Of a DNA stretch of 64,000 nt, positions 29,147-37,809 are shown in pieces. Source of the stretch: Rhodoplanes tepidamans (GTDB taxonomy: Bacteria > Pseudomonadota > Alphaproteobacteria > Rhizobiales > Xanthobacteraceae); NCBI RefSeq assembly GCF_030813915.1, contig NZ_JAUSUJ010000003.1:248001-312000 (forward strand), given 5' to 3'. The notes beneath the pieces were generated by a model, which searched no databases, was not told where the DNA came from, and was given only the letters and a program-made list of their open reading frames with translations. The translations under genes were made by a program, and so were the position numbers. Each line of letters opens with the position of its first letter. Positions within the stretch are counted from its first letter, which is position 1.

Positions 29147-32100
29147 GATCCGACCTCCAGGGCGGCGGGGGAACCGACCGCCGCGCGTCGCGCCGGCGGC
29201 TCGTCCGCCAGCGCCTGCTCGACCGCCTCGTCCGACATGTCGAGCACCTCCAGATAGAGGCCGGCGTCGCTCTCCAGGCGGGCCGGATCGGCGGCCGTGT
29301 CGCGCAGATGCGCGGCGACGCGGCGCGGGCTCGCGGTCTCGTAGAGGGTGCGCACCGACACCTCGACGCCGAGGCTGTCGCGCAGCGCGGCGATCACGGC
29401 GAGCGCCGCGAGCGAGTCGCCGCCGAGCGCCAGGAAGCTGTCGTCGCGGCCCGGCGACGGACGGCCCAGCCGGTCGGCGAAGAGCCGCGCGATCAGCCGC
29501 TCCAGCGCGCCCGACGGCGCCTCCCCGTCGCCGGCCTCCGGCACCACCGCCGCATCGCCGCTCGGCACCGTCCCGGCCCCGGCGCCGGCGACCGCGAAGC
29601 GCGCCATCGCGCCGCCCATGGTCTGGCGCACCGCCTCGCGCAGCACGTCGAGCGGCAGCGTCGACACCACCGCCTCGCGCCGCCCGTCGGCGAGCAGGCG
29701 GCGGAACCACAGCGCACCGTCGTCGGGCCGCAGGCCGTGGTCGAGATCGTGGCCGGTCAGCTCCTTGTGGCGTTGCGCCAGGCGGCGGACCAGGCCGACC
29801 TCGCGCCAGACGTCCCAGGCGATGGTGATCACGCGGGCGCAGCGCGGCAGCCGGCCGGCGCCTGCGTAGACGTCGAGAAACCGGTTGGCGGCGACGTTGT
29901 CGGCCTGCCCGGCGGCGCCGAAGCGCGAGCCGAGCGACGAGGTGAGCACCAGGACGTCGAGGGGCTGGTCGCGCAGCTGATCCTGCAGCAGATCCTGCAG
30001 GCCGAGCACCGCCGCGACCTTGATCTCGCGGTTGCTGTCGCGGCCGGTCGGCAGCGCCGCCTGGACGAGGCCGCCGCCGGTGACGCCGGCCGCGTGGATC
30101 ACGCCGTCGAGCCCGTCGAGCGCCGCGACGGCGCGAAGCACCACGGCGCGCAGCGCGGCCGGATCGGCGAGGTCGGCGTGATCGAGCACCACGGTGGCGC
30201 CGTGCCGGTCGGCGAGCTCGCGCCGCAGCGCCTGAAGCTCGGCCGCGCGCGACGATCCGGGCTCCGGCGGCGCCGACCCGACCAGCACGAGGCGGGCGCC
30301 GGGGCTCGCCTCGGCCAGCACGCGGGCGAGTGTCGTGCCGATGCCGCCGGTGCCGCCCAGCACCAGATAACGGCCGCGCTCGCGCAGCGGCAGCGGTGCC
30401 GGGTCCGGTGGCGACGGCGCCCGGCGCAGGAAGGTGTCGCTGGCGCGCAGCTCCTCGCGCCAGATCGCCCGGTTGCGCACGGCGAAGAGCTGGTCGAGCG
30501 GCGTCTCGGGCGGCGGCGCGGCGACGATGCGGACCAGCCGGTCGGCCACCTCGGGCGCATCGACCGCCACCTCCAGCCGGTCGAGATCGACGGTCCGGCA
30601 GACCGCGCCGGGGATCTCCTGCGGCAGCGTGCGCAGCAGCCCGTCGAGCGGCGCCAGCTCCGGCGCCATCGCCTCGCCGCCGCCGATCCGGCCGAGGCCG
30701 TGGACCAGCAGGACGAGCCGCGGCGGTCGTCCTGCGGACAGGCGGGCATGCGTGCCGATCAGCGCCACCAGGCGATCGAAGGCCGGCGCGGCGACGCGGC
30801 GATAGTGGTCGAGCGCCGTCTCGTGGGTGCTGCGCGGCGGCGTGTCGAGCGGCCACAGGCACCAGAGCGTCGCGGCCGGGTCGATGTCGGCGTCGTCCAC
30901 GGCCCGCACCGCCGCCCCGGCGGCCTCGAGCCGGGCTTTCAGCGGCGCAGCGAACGCCCCGCCGCCGACCAGCAGATGGGTCTCGCCGGCGAGCGACGCC
31001 CAGGCAGGCAACGGATGCTGGGCCCACACCGGATGCGCCAGCCAGGCGTCGACCGGGGCTGCCGCCGGCCGGCCCGCGGCACCTGCCGACGCCGCCTCGC
31101 CGTCGTGGGTCCCCTCCTGCCGCGACGCCACCGGCAGCCAGTGGCGCTCGCGGGCGAACGCGTAGGTCGGCAGTGGAATCCGGTTCCCCGGCCGGCGGGC
31201 GGCGAGCCGCGCCGGCGCGCCGTCGGCCGCGCCGAGGGTCCACAGCCGGGCGAGCGCGGCCCCGATCGCCACGTCGTCGCCGTCCGACGCCTCGGCGGCC
31301 CGCAGCAGCGGGACGAGCTGCAGGGCCTTGGCCGCCGGATGCCGTTTCGCCAGCGCGGTCAGCCCCTGCCCCGGCCCGACCTCGACGAGCACCGGGGCGT
31401 CGAGACGCTGCACGGCGGCGTCGAGGCCGTCCGAAAACCGCACCGTCTCGCGCAGGTGGCGGACCCAGTAGCCGGCAGTCGCGACGAGATCGGGATCGGC
31501 CCAGTCGCCGCTCAAGTTGGAGACGAAGGGGCGGGTCGGACGCGCCAGCGGATGGGCGGCGAGCGCCCCCGCGAAGTCCGGCAGCACCGGATCGAGCAGC
31601 GCCGAATGCCCGGCCCGCGTCACCGGCAGGCGCGACACGACGCGCCGCTCGGCCCGCAGCGCGCGCTCCAGCGCGTCCACCGCATCGACCGGGCCGGAGA
31701 CCATCACGAGCGACGGCGTGTTGACGGCGGCGACCGACAGGCCGGCGCGGGCGAGGTCGTCCGCCGTGCGGGCGTCCGCCGGCATCAGCAGCATGCCGCC
31801 TGCGGCCGTCGCCTCGATCAGGGCGGTCCGGCGCAGCACGATCGCCACGGCAGCCTCGACCGGGAACACGCCGGCCAGGCAGGCCGCCGCGTACTCGCCG
31901 AGGCTGTGGCCGATCATCCCGGCCGGCTCGACGCCGGCCTCGACCAGCGCCGTGGCGAGGCCGATCTCCAGGGCGAGCAGCGCGATCATCTGGTCGGCGG
32001 GAGGCGTCGCCGGATCGTCCGGCGTCGTCTCGTCCGATCCGCGAGCATCCGGGCGCGCGAACAGCAGGTCGCGCGGATCGGCGGCGCCGTGGGCCACGGC

Positions 32101-33759
32101 CGCCGCCGCCACCCGGTCGACCGCGGCGCGGAACGCCGGCTCGGCCGCGTAGAGGGCGGCCCCGCGGCCACGGCACGGGGTCCCGGCGCCCGGGAACAGA
32201 AACACGACCGGGCGACGCGACACGGCGCAGGCCGGCATCGCGGCGCGCAGCGACGCAGCGGCCTCGGCGGCGGTCCGGCCGGCGGCGGCGAGCCGCCGCT
32301 CGAAATCGCGGCGGCCGTGCACCAGCGTGTGGGCGACGTCGGCGAGATCGGGCGGATCGGCGGACTCCAGACGGTCGAGCAGCCGCGCGCGCGCGGCCGC
32401 CAGCGCCGCCTCGGTGCGGGCCGACAGCGGCAGCACCACGACGCCGTCCGGCGATCCCGACGGCAGCTCGCGCGACGGCGCCTCCTCGATCACCAGATGG
32501 ACGTTGGTGCCGCCGATGCCGAACGAGCTGACGCCGGCGCGGCGCGGCCCGTCCGGCCGCCATGCCACGGGGGCCGTGTCGATCACGAAGCCGCCGTCGG
32601 CGAGCCGACATTCCGGACTGGGCGCCGCGAAGGTCGGATGCGGCGGGACGACGCCGCGCTCGACCACCAGCGCCGCCTTGATCAGGCCGGCGACGCCGGC
32701 GGCCGCCCCCATGTGCCCGAAATTCGCCTTGAGGGCGCCGAGCCGGCACGGGTCCGTCGTGCCGCGCGCCCGCCGCAGCGCCGCGATCTCGATCGGATCG
32801 CCGATCGCCGTGCCGGTGCCGTGGGTCTCGACGAAGCCGACGCTCCCGGCCGGCACCCCGGCCATGTCGAGCGCCGCCCGGATGGCGCGCGCCTGCCCCT
32901 CGACGCTCGGCGCGATGAAGCTCGCCTTGACGGCGCCGTCGTTGGTCATCCCGATGCCGGTGATCACCGCATGGACGTGATCACGATCGGCGATCGCGTC
33001 GGCGAGCCGCCGGAGCACCACCACACCGACGCCACTGCTGTCGACCAGGCCGGAGGCGCCGGCGTCGAACGGCCGGCAGACGCCGTCGCGCGCCAGCACG
33101 CCCTCGTGCTGGCGCAGATAGCCGCTGCGCTGGATCGCCCGCACGCCGGCGCCCCCGGCGAGCGCCATGTCGCAGCCGCCGGCGAGCAGGTCGCGCGCGG
33201 CGACGGCGACGGCCGCGAGCGAGGTCGAGCACGCCGTCTGCACGCACAGCGCCGGACCGGTGAGCCCGAGCCGGTGGGCGGTGCGCCCGGCCACGTAGTC
33301 CTTGTCGTCGGTGAGCACGACATCGACGTAGTCCTCCGGCCGCGAGACCGGCATGGTGCGGCGCAGGAGGGGCGCATAGCTGTTGTAGTTGACGCCGGCA
33401 TAGACGCCGATCACGGCCGCCGTCTTGTCCGGGACGTGGCCGGCATCCTCGAGCGCCGCCCAGGCGCATTCGAGGAACAGCCGATGCTGCGGATCGAGGG
33501 CCGCCGCCTCGCGCGGGGCGATGCCGAAGAAGGCGGCGTCGAAACGGTCGATGTCGTCGAGCACGTAGGCGGCCCGGACGAAGCGCGGATCGGCCAGCAC
33601 CTCGGCCGCCTGCCTCTCCTCCATCTCGTCGTCCGTGAAGCGGGTGAGCGGCATGCGGCCGGCGACGAGCGCCGACCAGAACGCCGCGATGTCGGGGCAT
33701 CCGGGGAACCGGCCGGCCATGCCGACGACGGCGACGCCCTGCAACGCGCGAGTGGTCAC
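29137..33759 (-). CDS. PKS1: KS-AT(alkylmalonyl-type)-KR(probably inactive)-ACP
   Basis: 1,540 residues from a GTG overlapping the upstream carrier-protein stop (GTGA), with AGGAGG ten bases before. KS: Cys177 (VQTACSTS), His313 (ETHGTGTAIGD), His349 (KANFGHMG). AT: Ser619 in GHSLGEYAA and specificity motif RAGH at 715-718, the xAGH class seen in ethylmalonyl- and alkylmalonyl-selecting ATs, not HAFH (malonyl) or YASH (methylmalonyl). Its N-terminal loop is FPGAGTPCRGRG. KR: nucleotide loop VLGGTGGIG, Ser in LTSSLGS and the catalytic Lys are present, but the Tyr of GQxxYxAAN is Asn1288 (codon 29898-29896), so reduction is doubtful. ACP: Ser1449 in LGGDSL. The C-terminal tail (LEVLDMSDEAVEQALAD) resembles PKS tails that bind TubC-type docking domains. 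Operon-mates are the CCR and NRPS2. Confidence 0.94.
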
Positions 33760-34199
33760 GACGCGACGTCCTCCTGATCACGATGGCGGCTGTCCAGGAA
33801 CGCCGCCTGGGCCGCGATGGTCGGGTGCTCGAACAGCGCCGCGATCGGCACGACGCGCGAGAAGCCCGCCTCCAGCTCGGCCTGCAGGCGAAGCGCGAGG
33901 CGCGACGAGCCGCCGGCCTCGAAGAACGGCCGGTCGTCCGGCACCGTGCTCCCGAGCACGCGCCGCCAGCAGGCCGCCACGATCGCGCGGGCGTCGGCCC
34001 CGCGGGCATCCGCCGTGTCGCCACCGCCGGGCGAGGCCGCGCACAGCGCCGCCAGGATCGCCTCCCGCCGCGCCGCGATCGCGTCGCGGGTCGGCTGGTC
34101 CAGACGTCCCGGCGGACCGCGGAAGCGCAGCCGCCCGTCCTCGGCCCAGATCTCGATCCCGTCCGCCCGCAGGCGGGTCATGAAGGCGTCGATCGACAC
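33756..34199 (-). CDS. Small protein: TubC-type docking domain fused to a carrier protein
   Basis: About 147 residues from the GTG at 34199, with CGGGGA eight bases upstream. A longer frame to 34346 has no conserved content. Residues 1-50 form a TubC N-terminal docking domain (LRADGIEIWAEDGRLRFRG then AARREAILAAL), which binds the C-terminal tail of an upstream megasynthase. Residues about 70-147 are a carrier domain with phosphopantetheine Ser in FFEAGGSSRL. There is no condensation, adenylation or AT domain. The docking part is strikingly like the N-terminus of NRPS4. It is the first gene of the long minus-strand operon, directly upstream of PKS1. It may be an inserted relay carrier between two synthases, or a platform for an aminoacyl or acyl unit modified in trans. 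Confidence 0.82.
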   Translation of the reverse strand: MSIDAFMTRLRADGIEIWAEDGRLRFRGPPGRLDQPTRDAIAARREAILAALCAASPGGGDTADARGADARAIVAACWRRVLGSTVPDDRPFFEAGGSSRLALRLQAELEAGFSRVVPIAALFEHPTIAAQAAFLDSRHRDQEDVAS

Positions 34200-34394
34200 G
34201 CCGCGATTCCCCGATGTCGTCGGACGGCCGATCCCCGGCGCTCCGCCCGCGCCGTGCTGCGCACGGACGTGAGGGACAGCCTCGTGGGGCACAGCCCCGG
34301 GACCCACCGGCGCGACAGCGCGCCGCCCCGATCCCGTTTCGACCACCAGTTAAGCCGACGGGATAACGTACTCTACCTATTTTGCGCTGCGACA

Positions 34395-34410
34395 GATGGT
34401 GTTGTATCGT
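34395..34410. promoter_or_regulatory. Candidate regulator site in the divergent operon/araC promoter region
   Basis: The 289-bp gap 34200-34488 between the minus-strand operon and the AraC gene contains an AT-rich core (about 34355-34490) unlike the surrounding DNA. Within it GATGGTG-N4-ATCGT (34395-34410) resembles GATGGTG-N6-ATCGT upstream of the receptor gene. ACTCTA (34370-34375) again lies on the operon side, 19 bp away, as a weak -10-like TAGAGT. This could be the AraC protein's own site. No other gene fits in the gap. Confidence 0.3.
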
Positions 34411-34488
34411 CGACCGTAAACTATTTAGCGATCTCAGTGCTTACATAAGAACAATTCAAAAGTGCCAGATCGGAATTTGGAGATAATG

Positions 34489-35340
34489 ATGCTCGGAGAG
34501 TGTTTAAAGCTCAAAGGGATGCACAGCTCGGTCCTGTATTGCAGCCCCGGCCTGTGCGTCGTCGAGCTGTCCTGCTCCTGCTGCACCGGGCCGTTCCGGG
34601 CGCCACCGCTCGAGTGCTTCACGCTGTGCCTCGCCGGCCGCGGCCGCATCGTCCAGCGCAGCGCGGCCCAGAACCTCTCCGGCTTCGTGGAGCCGGGCAG
34701 CGTGACCATCACGCCGGCGAACAGCCACGGCACCGGCGAATGGCCGCGCGCCTGCGGATTCGGCATCGGCGTCGCGCCGGACTTCGTGCGCGAGGTCATG
34801 TCGGCGGCCTGTGCCTACGGCGAGTCCGACGCCTCCCGGCTGGCGTCGCGGCCGCACCGCTCGGCGCTGCTGCGCGAGGGCCTGCTGGCGGTGCGGCGCG
34901 AGGTGCTGCGCGGCACGCTGTGCGAGGCCCGCGCGCGGCAGCTGCTCGCCTCCGGCCTGCTCGACCTCGTGCTCGCCGGCCAGGAGACGCCGGTGCCCGA
35001 CTCGGCCGCGACGGCGTTGACGCCGGCCCGCCTGCGGCGGGTGAGCGACTACATCGAGGCGAATCTCTCGAAGGACCTGAAGATCACCGAGCTGGCCGAG
35101 ACAGTGGGGCTGAGCCGCTCGCACTTCACCCGCGCGTTCCGGGCCGCGACCGGCATGACGCCGCACCGGTTCCTGCAGAAGCAGCGCATCGCCAAGGCGA
35201 CGCATCTGCTGGAGACGAGCGAGGAGTCGATCACCGAGATCGCCTTCTCGCTCGGCTTCAGCAATCCGAGCATCTTCGCCTCGACGTTCCGGGCCCACAC
35301 CGGCATGAACCCGACCGCGTGGCGCCGGCACACGCAGTGA
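34489..35340 (+). CDS. AraC-family transcriptional regulator (YbtA/PchR-like by context)
   Basis: About 283 residues. Two adjacent ATG codons (34486, 34489) follow GGAG; the second has the better six-base spacing. The C-terminal ~100 residues hold the two helix-turn-helix motifs of the AraC family: KITELAETVGLSRSHFTRAF, then ITEIAFSLGFSNPSIFASTFRAHTGMNPTAWRR. The N-terminal part is a ligand-sensing cupin-like domain with several cysteines near the front (CSCCTG). In yersiniabactin and pyochelin loci such regulators are activated by the siderophore and switch on synthesis and receptor genes. It is divergent from the main minus-strand operon and convergent, with a six-base gap, to the KS gene at 35347. 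Lower GC upstream marks the promoter region. Confidence 0.92.
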   Translation: MLGECLKLKGMHSSVLYCSPGLCVVELSCSCCTGPFRAPPLECFTLCLAGRGRIVQRSAAQNLSGFVEPGSVTITPANSHGTGEWPRACGFGIGVAPDFVREVMSAACAYGESDASRLASRPHRSALLREGLLAVRREVLRGTLCEARARQLLASGLLDLVLAGQETPVPDSAATALTPARLRRVSDYIEANLSKDLKITELAETVGLSRSHFTRAFRAATGMTPHRFLQKQRIAKATHLLETSEESITEIAFSLGFSNPSIFASTFRAHTGMNPTAWRRHTQ

Positions 35341-35346
35341 GGCCGT

Positions 35347-37536
35347 TCAGAGAACGCCCTCCTCCATCTGCGCCGCGAGGTCGTCCGATGCGACGGGGTC
35401 CGCCGCGACGTCGGCACACGTCTCGGCCGGGTCGCCCCTCGACGTCGGCGCGCCGGCATCCGGCCACACCTCGGTCGCGTCGAAGACGGTCGGCGGCAGC
35501 GACGCCCACGGGCCCGGCCGGGCGGCGTGGAGGGCACGCAGCGGCGCGTCGACGCCGTGCCGGAACAGCGCCGCGACGAGATCGGTGAGACCCGCGTCGT
35601 CGCCGGCGCACACGAAGACATCGGCACCGGAGAGCGTGGCCCGGAGATCCGCGTCGCGGCGGTCGTCGGCCTCGCCGAGCACGATGACGAGATCCGGATC
35701 GTGCGCGCACAGCGACGCGGCGTCGCCGAACAGCGGGACATCGCCCTCGCGCGCGGGCCAGCCATCCGGACCAACGCCGGATCGATCGGCCTGCGATCGC
35801 GCCGAAGCGTCGGCGAGATCGGCCGCGCCCGCCAGCACGGCCGCCGCGAAGACGCCGGTGCCGACGCCGGCGATCGCCACCGGCGTCACCTGCCAGGCGG
35901 CGAGCCGTCCGCCGAGCGCGACACGGCGTGACAGCGCGGCGTCTCCCGGCTCCGGATCGTGCGGCACCAGCAGGGCGATTCTGGAGGGAGCCGCCGCACG
36001 GCGCGGCGGCGTGCCGGCGAGCGCGGTACGCGCCTCGGCGGCGGTCGCCGCGGCGACCGCGATCCGCCACGGCCGCGGGCTCCGTCGCAGCGCGAGGGTG
36101 CGGGCCTGGCGGGCGAGCATACGATCGTCGAGCACGGGCGCGGTCGCGGCGATCAGCGCCGCGAGGCTCGTCTCGCTGTGCGCCGACAGCGCGATCACGG
36201 TGCGGCCGGCCGGCTCCATCTCATCGTTGCACGGCGGCGGCCCCGCGACGACGACGTGGCAATTGGTGCCGCCGACCCCGAACGAGCTGACCCCGGCGAT
36301 GCGCCGGCCGCCGTCCGCCTCCCATGCCGCCGCCGCCTCGACCAGCACGAACGGCGAGGCGTCGAGGTCGAGCCACGGATTGACCGGCCGGCAGAACAGC
36401 GTCGGCGGGCGGACGCCGTCGCGCACCGCGAGAACGGCCTTGGCGAAGGAGACGACGCCGGCCGCGGTGTCGAGATGGCCGACATTGCCCTTCACGGAGC
36501 CGAGCCCGCAGAAGCCGCGCGCGGCGGTGTCGCGGCGGAACGCCGCCGCGAGCGCCGCGACCTCGATCGAATCGCCGAGCGGCGTGCCGGTGCCGTGCGC
36601 CTCGACGAGGCCGATCTCGCGCGCCGAGACGCCGGCCGACGCGAGCGCCGCCTCGATCACCCGCCGCTGCCCGGCGAGGCCGGGCGCCGCGAAGCCGACC
36701 CGCTCGGCGCCGTCGTTGCCGACCGCCGAGCCGAGGATCACGGCGTGCACGACGTCGCCGCTCGCCACGACGTCGGCGAGCCGCGCCAGCACCACGACCG
36801 CGAGCCCGTTGCCGGTGACGATGCCGCTGCCGTCGCGGCCGAACGGACGGCACACGCCGTCCTTCGCGAAGACGGAGCCGTCGCGGCGGCGATAGCCGAC
36901 GCCCTGCGGCAGCGAGATCCCGACGCCGCCGGCGAGCGCCAGATCGCACTCGCCGCTCTGCAGGCTGCGGCAGGCGAGATGGATCGCCACGAGCGAGCTC
37001 GAGCACGCGGTCTGCACCGACAGGGCCGGCCCCGACAGGCCGAGCTTGTAGGCGACGCGGGTCGCCAGATAGTCCTTGTCGGTGCCGGCCAGCACCGCGA
37101 AGGCGAGCGGGTCCGACGTCTCCTCGGCGGCGAAGCGCGGCAGCAGCGCCTCGTAGCTCGACCTGCGGCAGCTGGCGAACACCCCGACGCGGCTGCCGCA
37201 CAGCGCCCGCAGCAACGCCGGCGGGCGGTTCGCGTGATCGAGCGCCCGCACGCACTCCTCGAGGAACAGGCGCTGCTGCGGGTCGATCAGCATCGCCTCG
37301 TCGCGCCCGTAGCCGAAATAGGCGTGATCGAAGGCCGCGACGTCCGGCACCGCCGTGCCGGCATTGACGAAGTCCGGATCGCCGGCGAAGTCGCCGCGGC
37401 CGAGCGCCGCGAGCCGGTCGTCCGACAGCGCCTCGATGGACGAGCGTCCCTCCAGCAGATTGCACCAGAACCGGTCGATGTCGCGCGCACCCGGCACACG
37501 ACAGGCCAGTCCCAGCACGGCGATCGGTTCGGCCAT
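35347..37536 (-). CDS. Ketosynthase with C-terminal decayed acyltransferase
   Basis: 729 residues from the ATG at 37536, with AGGAGGT six bases upstream. Residues 1-430 are a full KS with Cys178 (VQTACSSSL), His314 (VEAHGTGTPLGD) and His354 (KGNVGHLDTAAG). The remaining ~300 residues follow the usual KS-AT linker (SAHSETSLAALIAA) and then an AT-like skeleton that has lost its core: the GHSxGE nucleophile motif is replaced by GVGTG (557-561) in an otherwise matching context (AAAVLAGAADLADA), the FPGQGSQ loop is missing, and the post-AT segment LVAALFRHGVDAPL is retained. No carrier is present. It is probably an iterative or trans-acting condensing enzyme, or one with a structural AT. It is transcribed alone, divergent from PKS2. 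Confidence 0.87.
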   Translation of the reverse strand: MAEPIAVLGLACRVPGARDIDRFWCNLLEGRSSIEALSDDRLAALGRGDFAGDPDFVNAGTAVPDVAAFDHAYFGYGRDEAMLIDPQQRLFLEECVRALDHANRPPALLRALCGSRVGVFASCRRSSYEALLPRFAAEETSDPLAFAVLAGTDKDYLATRVAYKLGLSGPALSVQTACSSSLVAIHLACRSLQSGECDLALAGGVGISLPQGVGYRRRDGSVFAKDGVCRPFGRDGSGIVTGNGLAVVVLARLADVVASGDVVHAVILGSAVGNDGAERVGFAAPGLAGQRRVIEAALASAGVSAREIGLVEAHGTGTPLGDSIEVAALAAAFRRDTAARGFCGLGSVKGNVGHLDTAAGVVSFAKAVLAVRDGVRPPTLFCRPVNPWLDLDASPFVLVEAAAAWEADGGRRIAGVSSFGVGGTNCHVVVAGPPPCNDEMEPAGRTVIALSAHSETSLAALIAATAPVLDDRMLARQARTLALRRSPRPWRIAVAAATAAEARTALAGTPPRRAAAPSRIALLVPHDPEPGDAALSRRVALGGRLAAWQVTPVAIAGVGTGVFAAAVLAGAADLADASARSQADRSGVGPDGWPAREGDVPLFGDAASLCAHDPDLVIVLGEADDRRDADLRATLSGADVFVCAGDDAGLTDLVAALFRHGVDAPLRALHAARPGPWASLPPTVFDATEVWPDAGAPTSRGDPAETCADVAADPVASDDLAAQMEEGVL

Positions 37537-37635
37537 CTTCCACCTCCTCCGCGTCGCTCCGCGGCGGCGCCCCTTTCCTTTCATCTATACGAGGACCGGC
37601 CGCCCATGGGGTTTTTGTCCACGGTCGAGCTCTTG

Positions 37636-37653
37636 TTTCGAAAGCTTCTGAAA
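37636..37653. promoter_or_regulatory. Imperfect 18-bp palindrome, possible iron-responsive operator
   Basis: TTTCGAAAGCTTCTGAAA reads as TTTC-N2-AAGCTT-N2-GAAA, symmetric at 14 of 18 positions. It also fits TTTxGAA-N3-TTCTxAAA, close to the Irr (ICE) box of Rhizobiales as I recall it, with one extra base in the right half. It lies 100 bp from the KS gene start and about 160 bp from PKS2, in the 273-bp intergenic region 37537-37809, which otherwise holds no gene. Confidence 0.35.
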
Positions 37654-37719
37654 AGAACCCGTCGATTTCCTCCTTTCCCGGTAATTCTTTCATTGCTGGC
37701 GGATATCCGACACAAAGCT

Positions 37720-37749
37720 TTGAGGTGTTCCGAAGTGCGATCGCACAAT
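37720..37749 (+). promoter_or_regulatory. Putative promoter of the PKS2-EntE operon with internal palindrome
   Basis: TTGAGG (37720-37725) and CACAAT (37744-37749), 18 bp apart, are each 4/6 matches to the -35 and -10 consensus. A perfect 12-bp palindrome GTGCGATCGCAC (37735-37746) sits in the spacer and touches the -10, where a bound repressor would block polymerase. The start site would fall near 37757, about 50 bp before the GTG assigned to PKS2. Inferred by eye only. Confidence 0.35.
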
Positions 37750-37809
37750 ACGTCCCGGACAAGCACAAAACCGGGCGCTCGGCGGCGACCCTGCCCTCTA
37801 TCAAGCCCC

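Noticed and set aside
34482-34490. GATAATGAT before the AraC gene, identical to half of the classical Fur box.
   Set aside because: Only the first nine of nineteen positions match, and the bases are accounted for by the spacer and double ATG start. Fur-type control is also uncommon for such genes in this group.
37537-37809. A possible small gene in the gap between the KS and PKS2 genes.
   Set aside because: No frame has a ribosome site, sensible length and coding-type composition; the region reads as control DNA.
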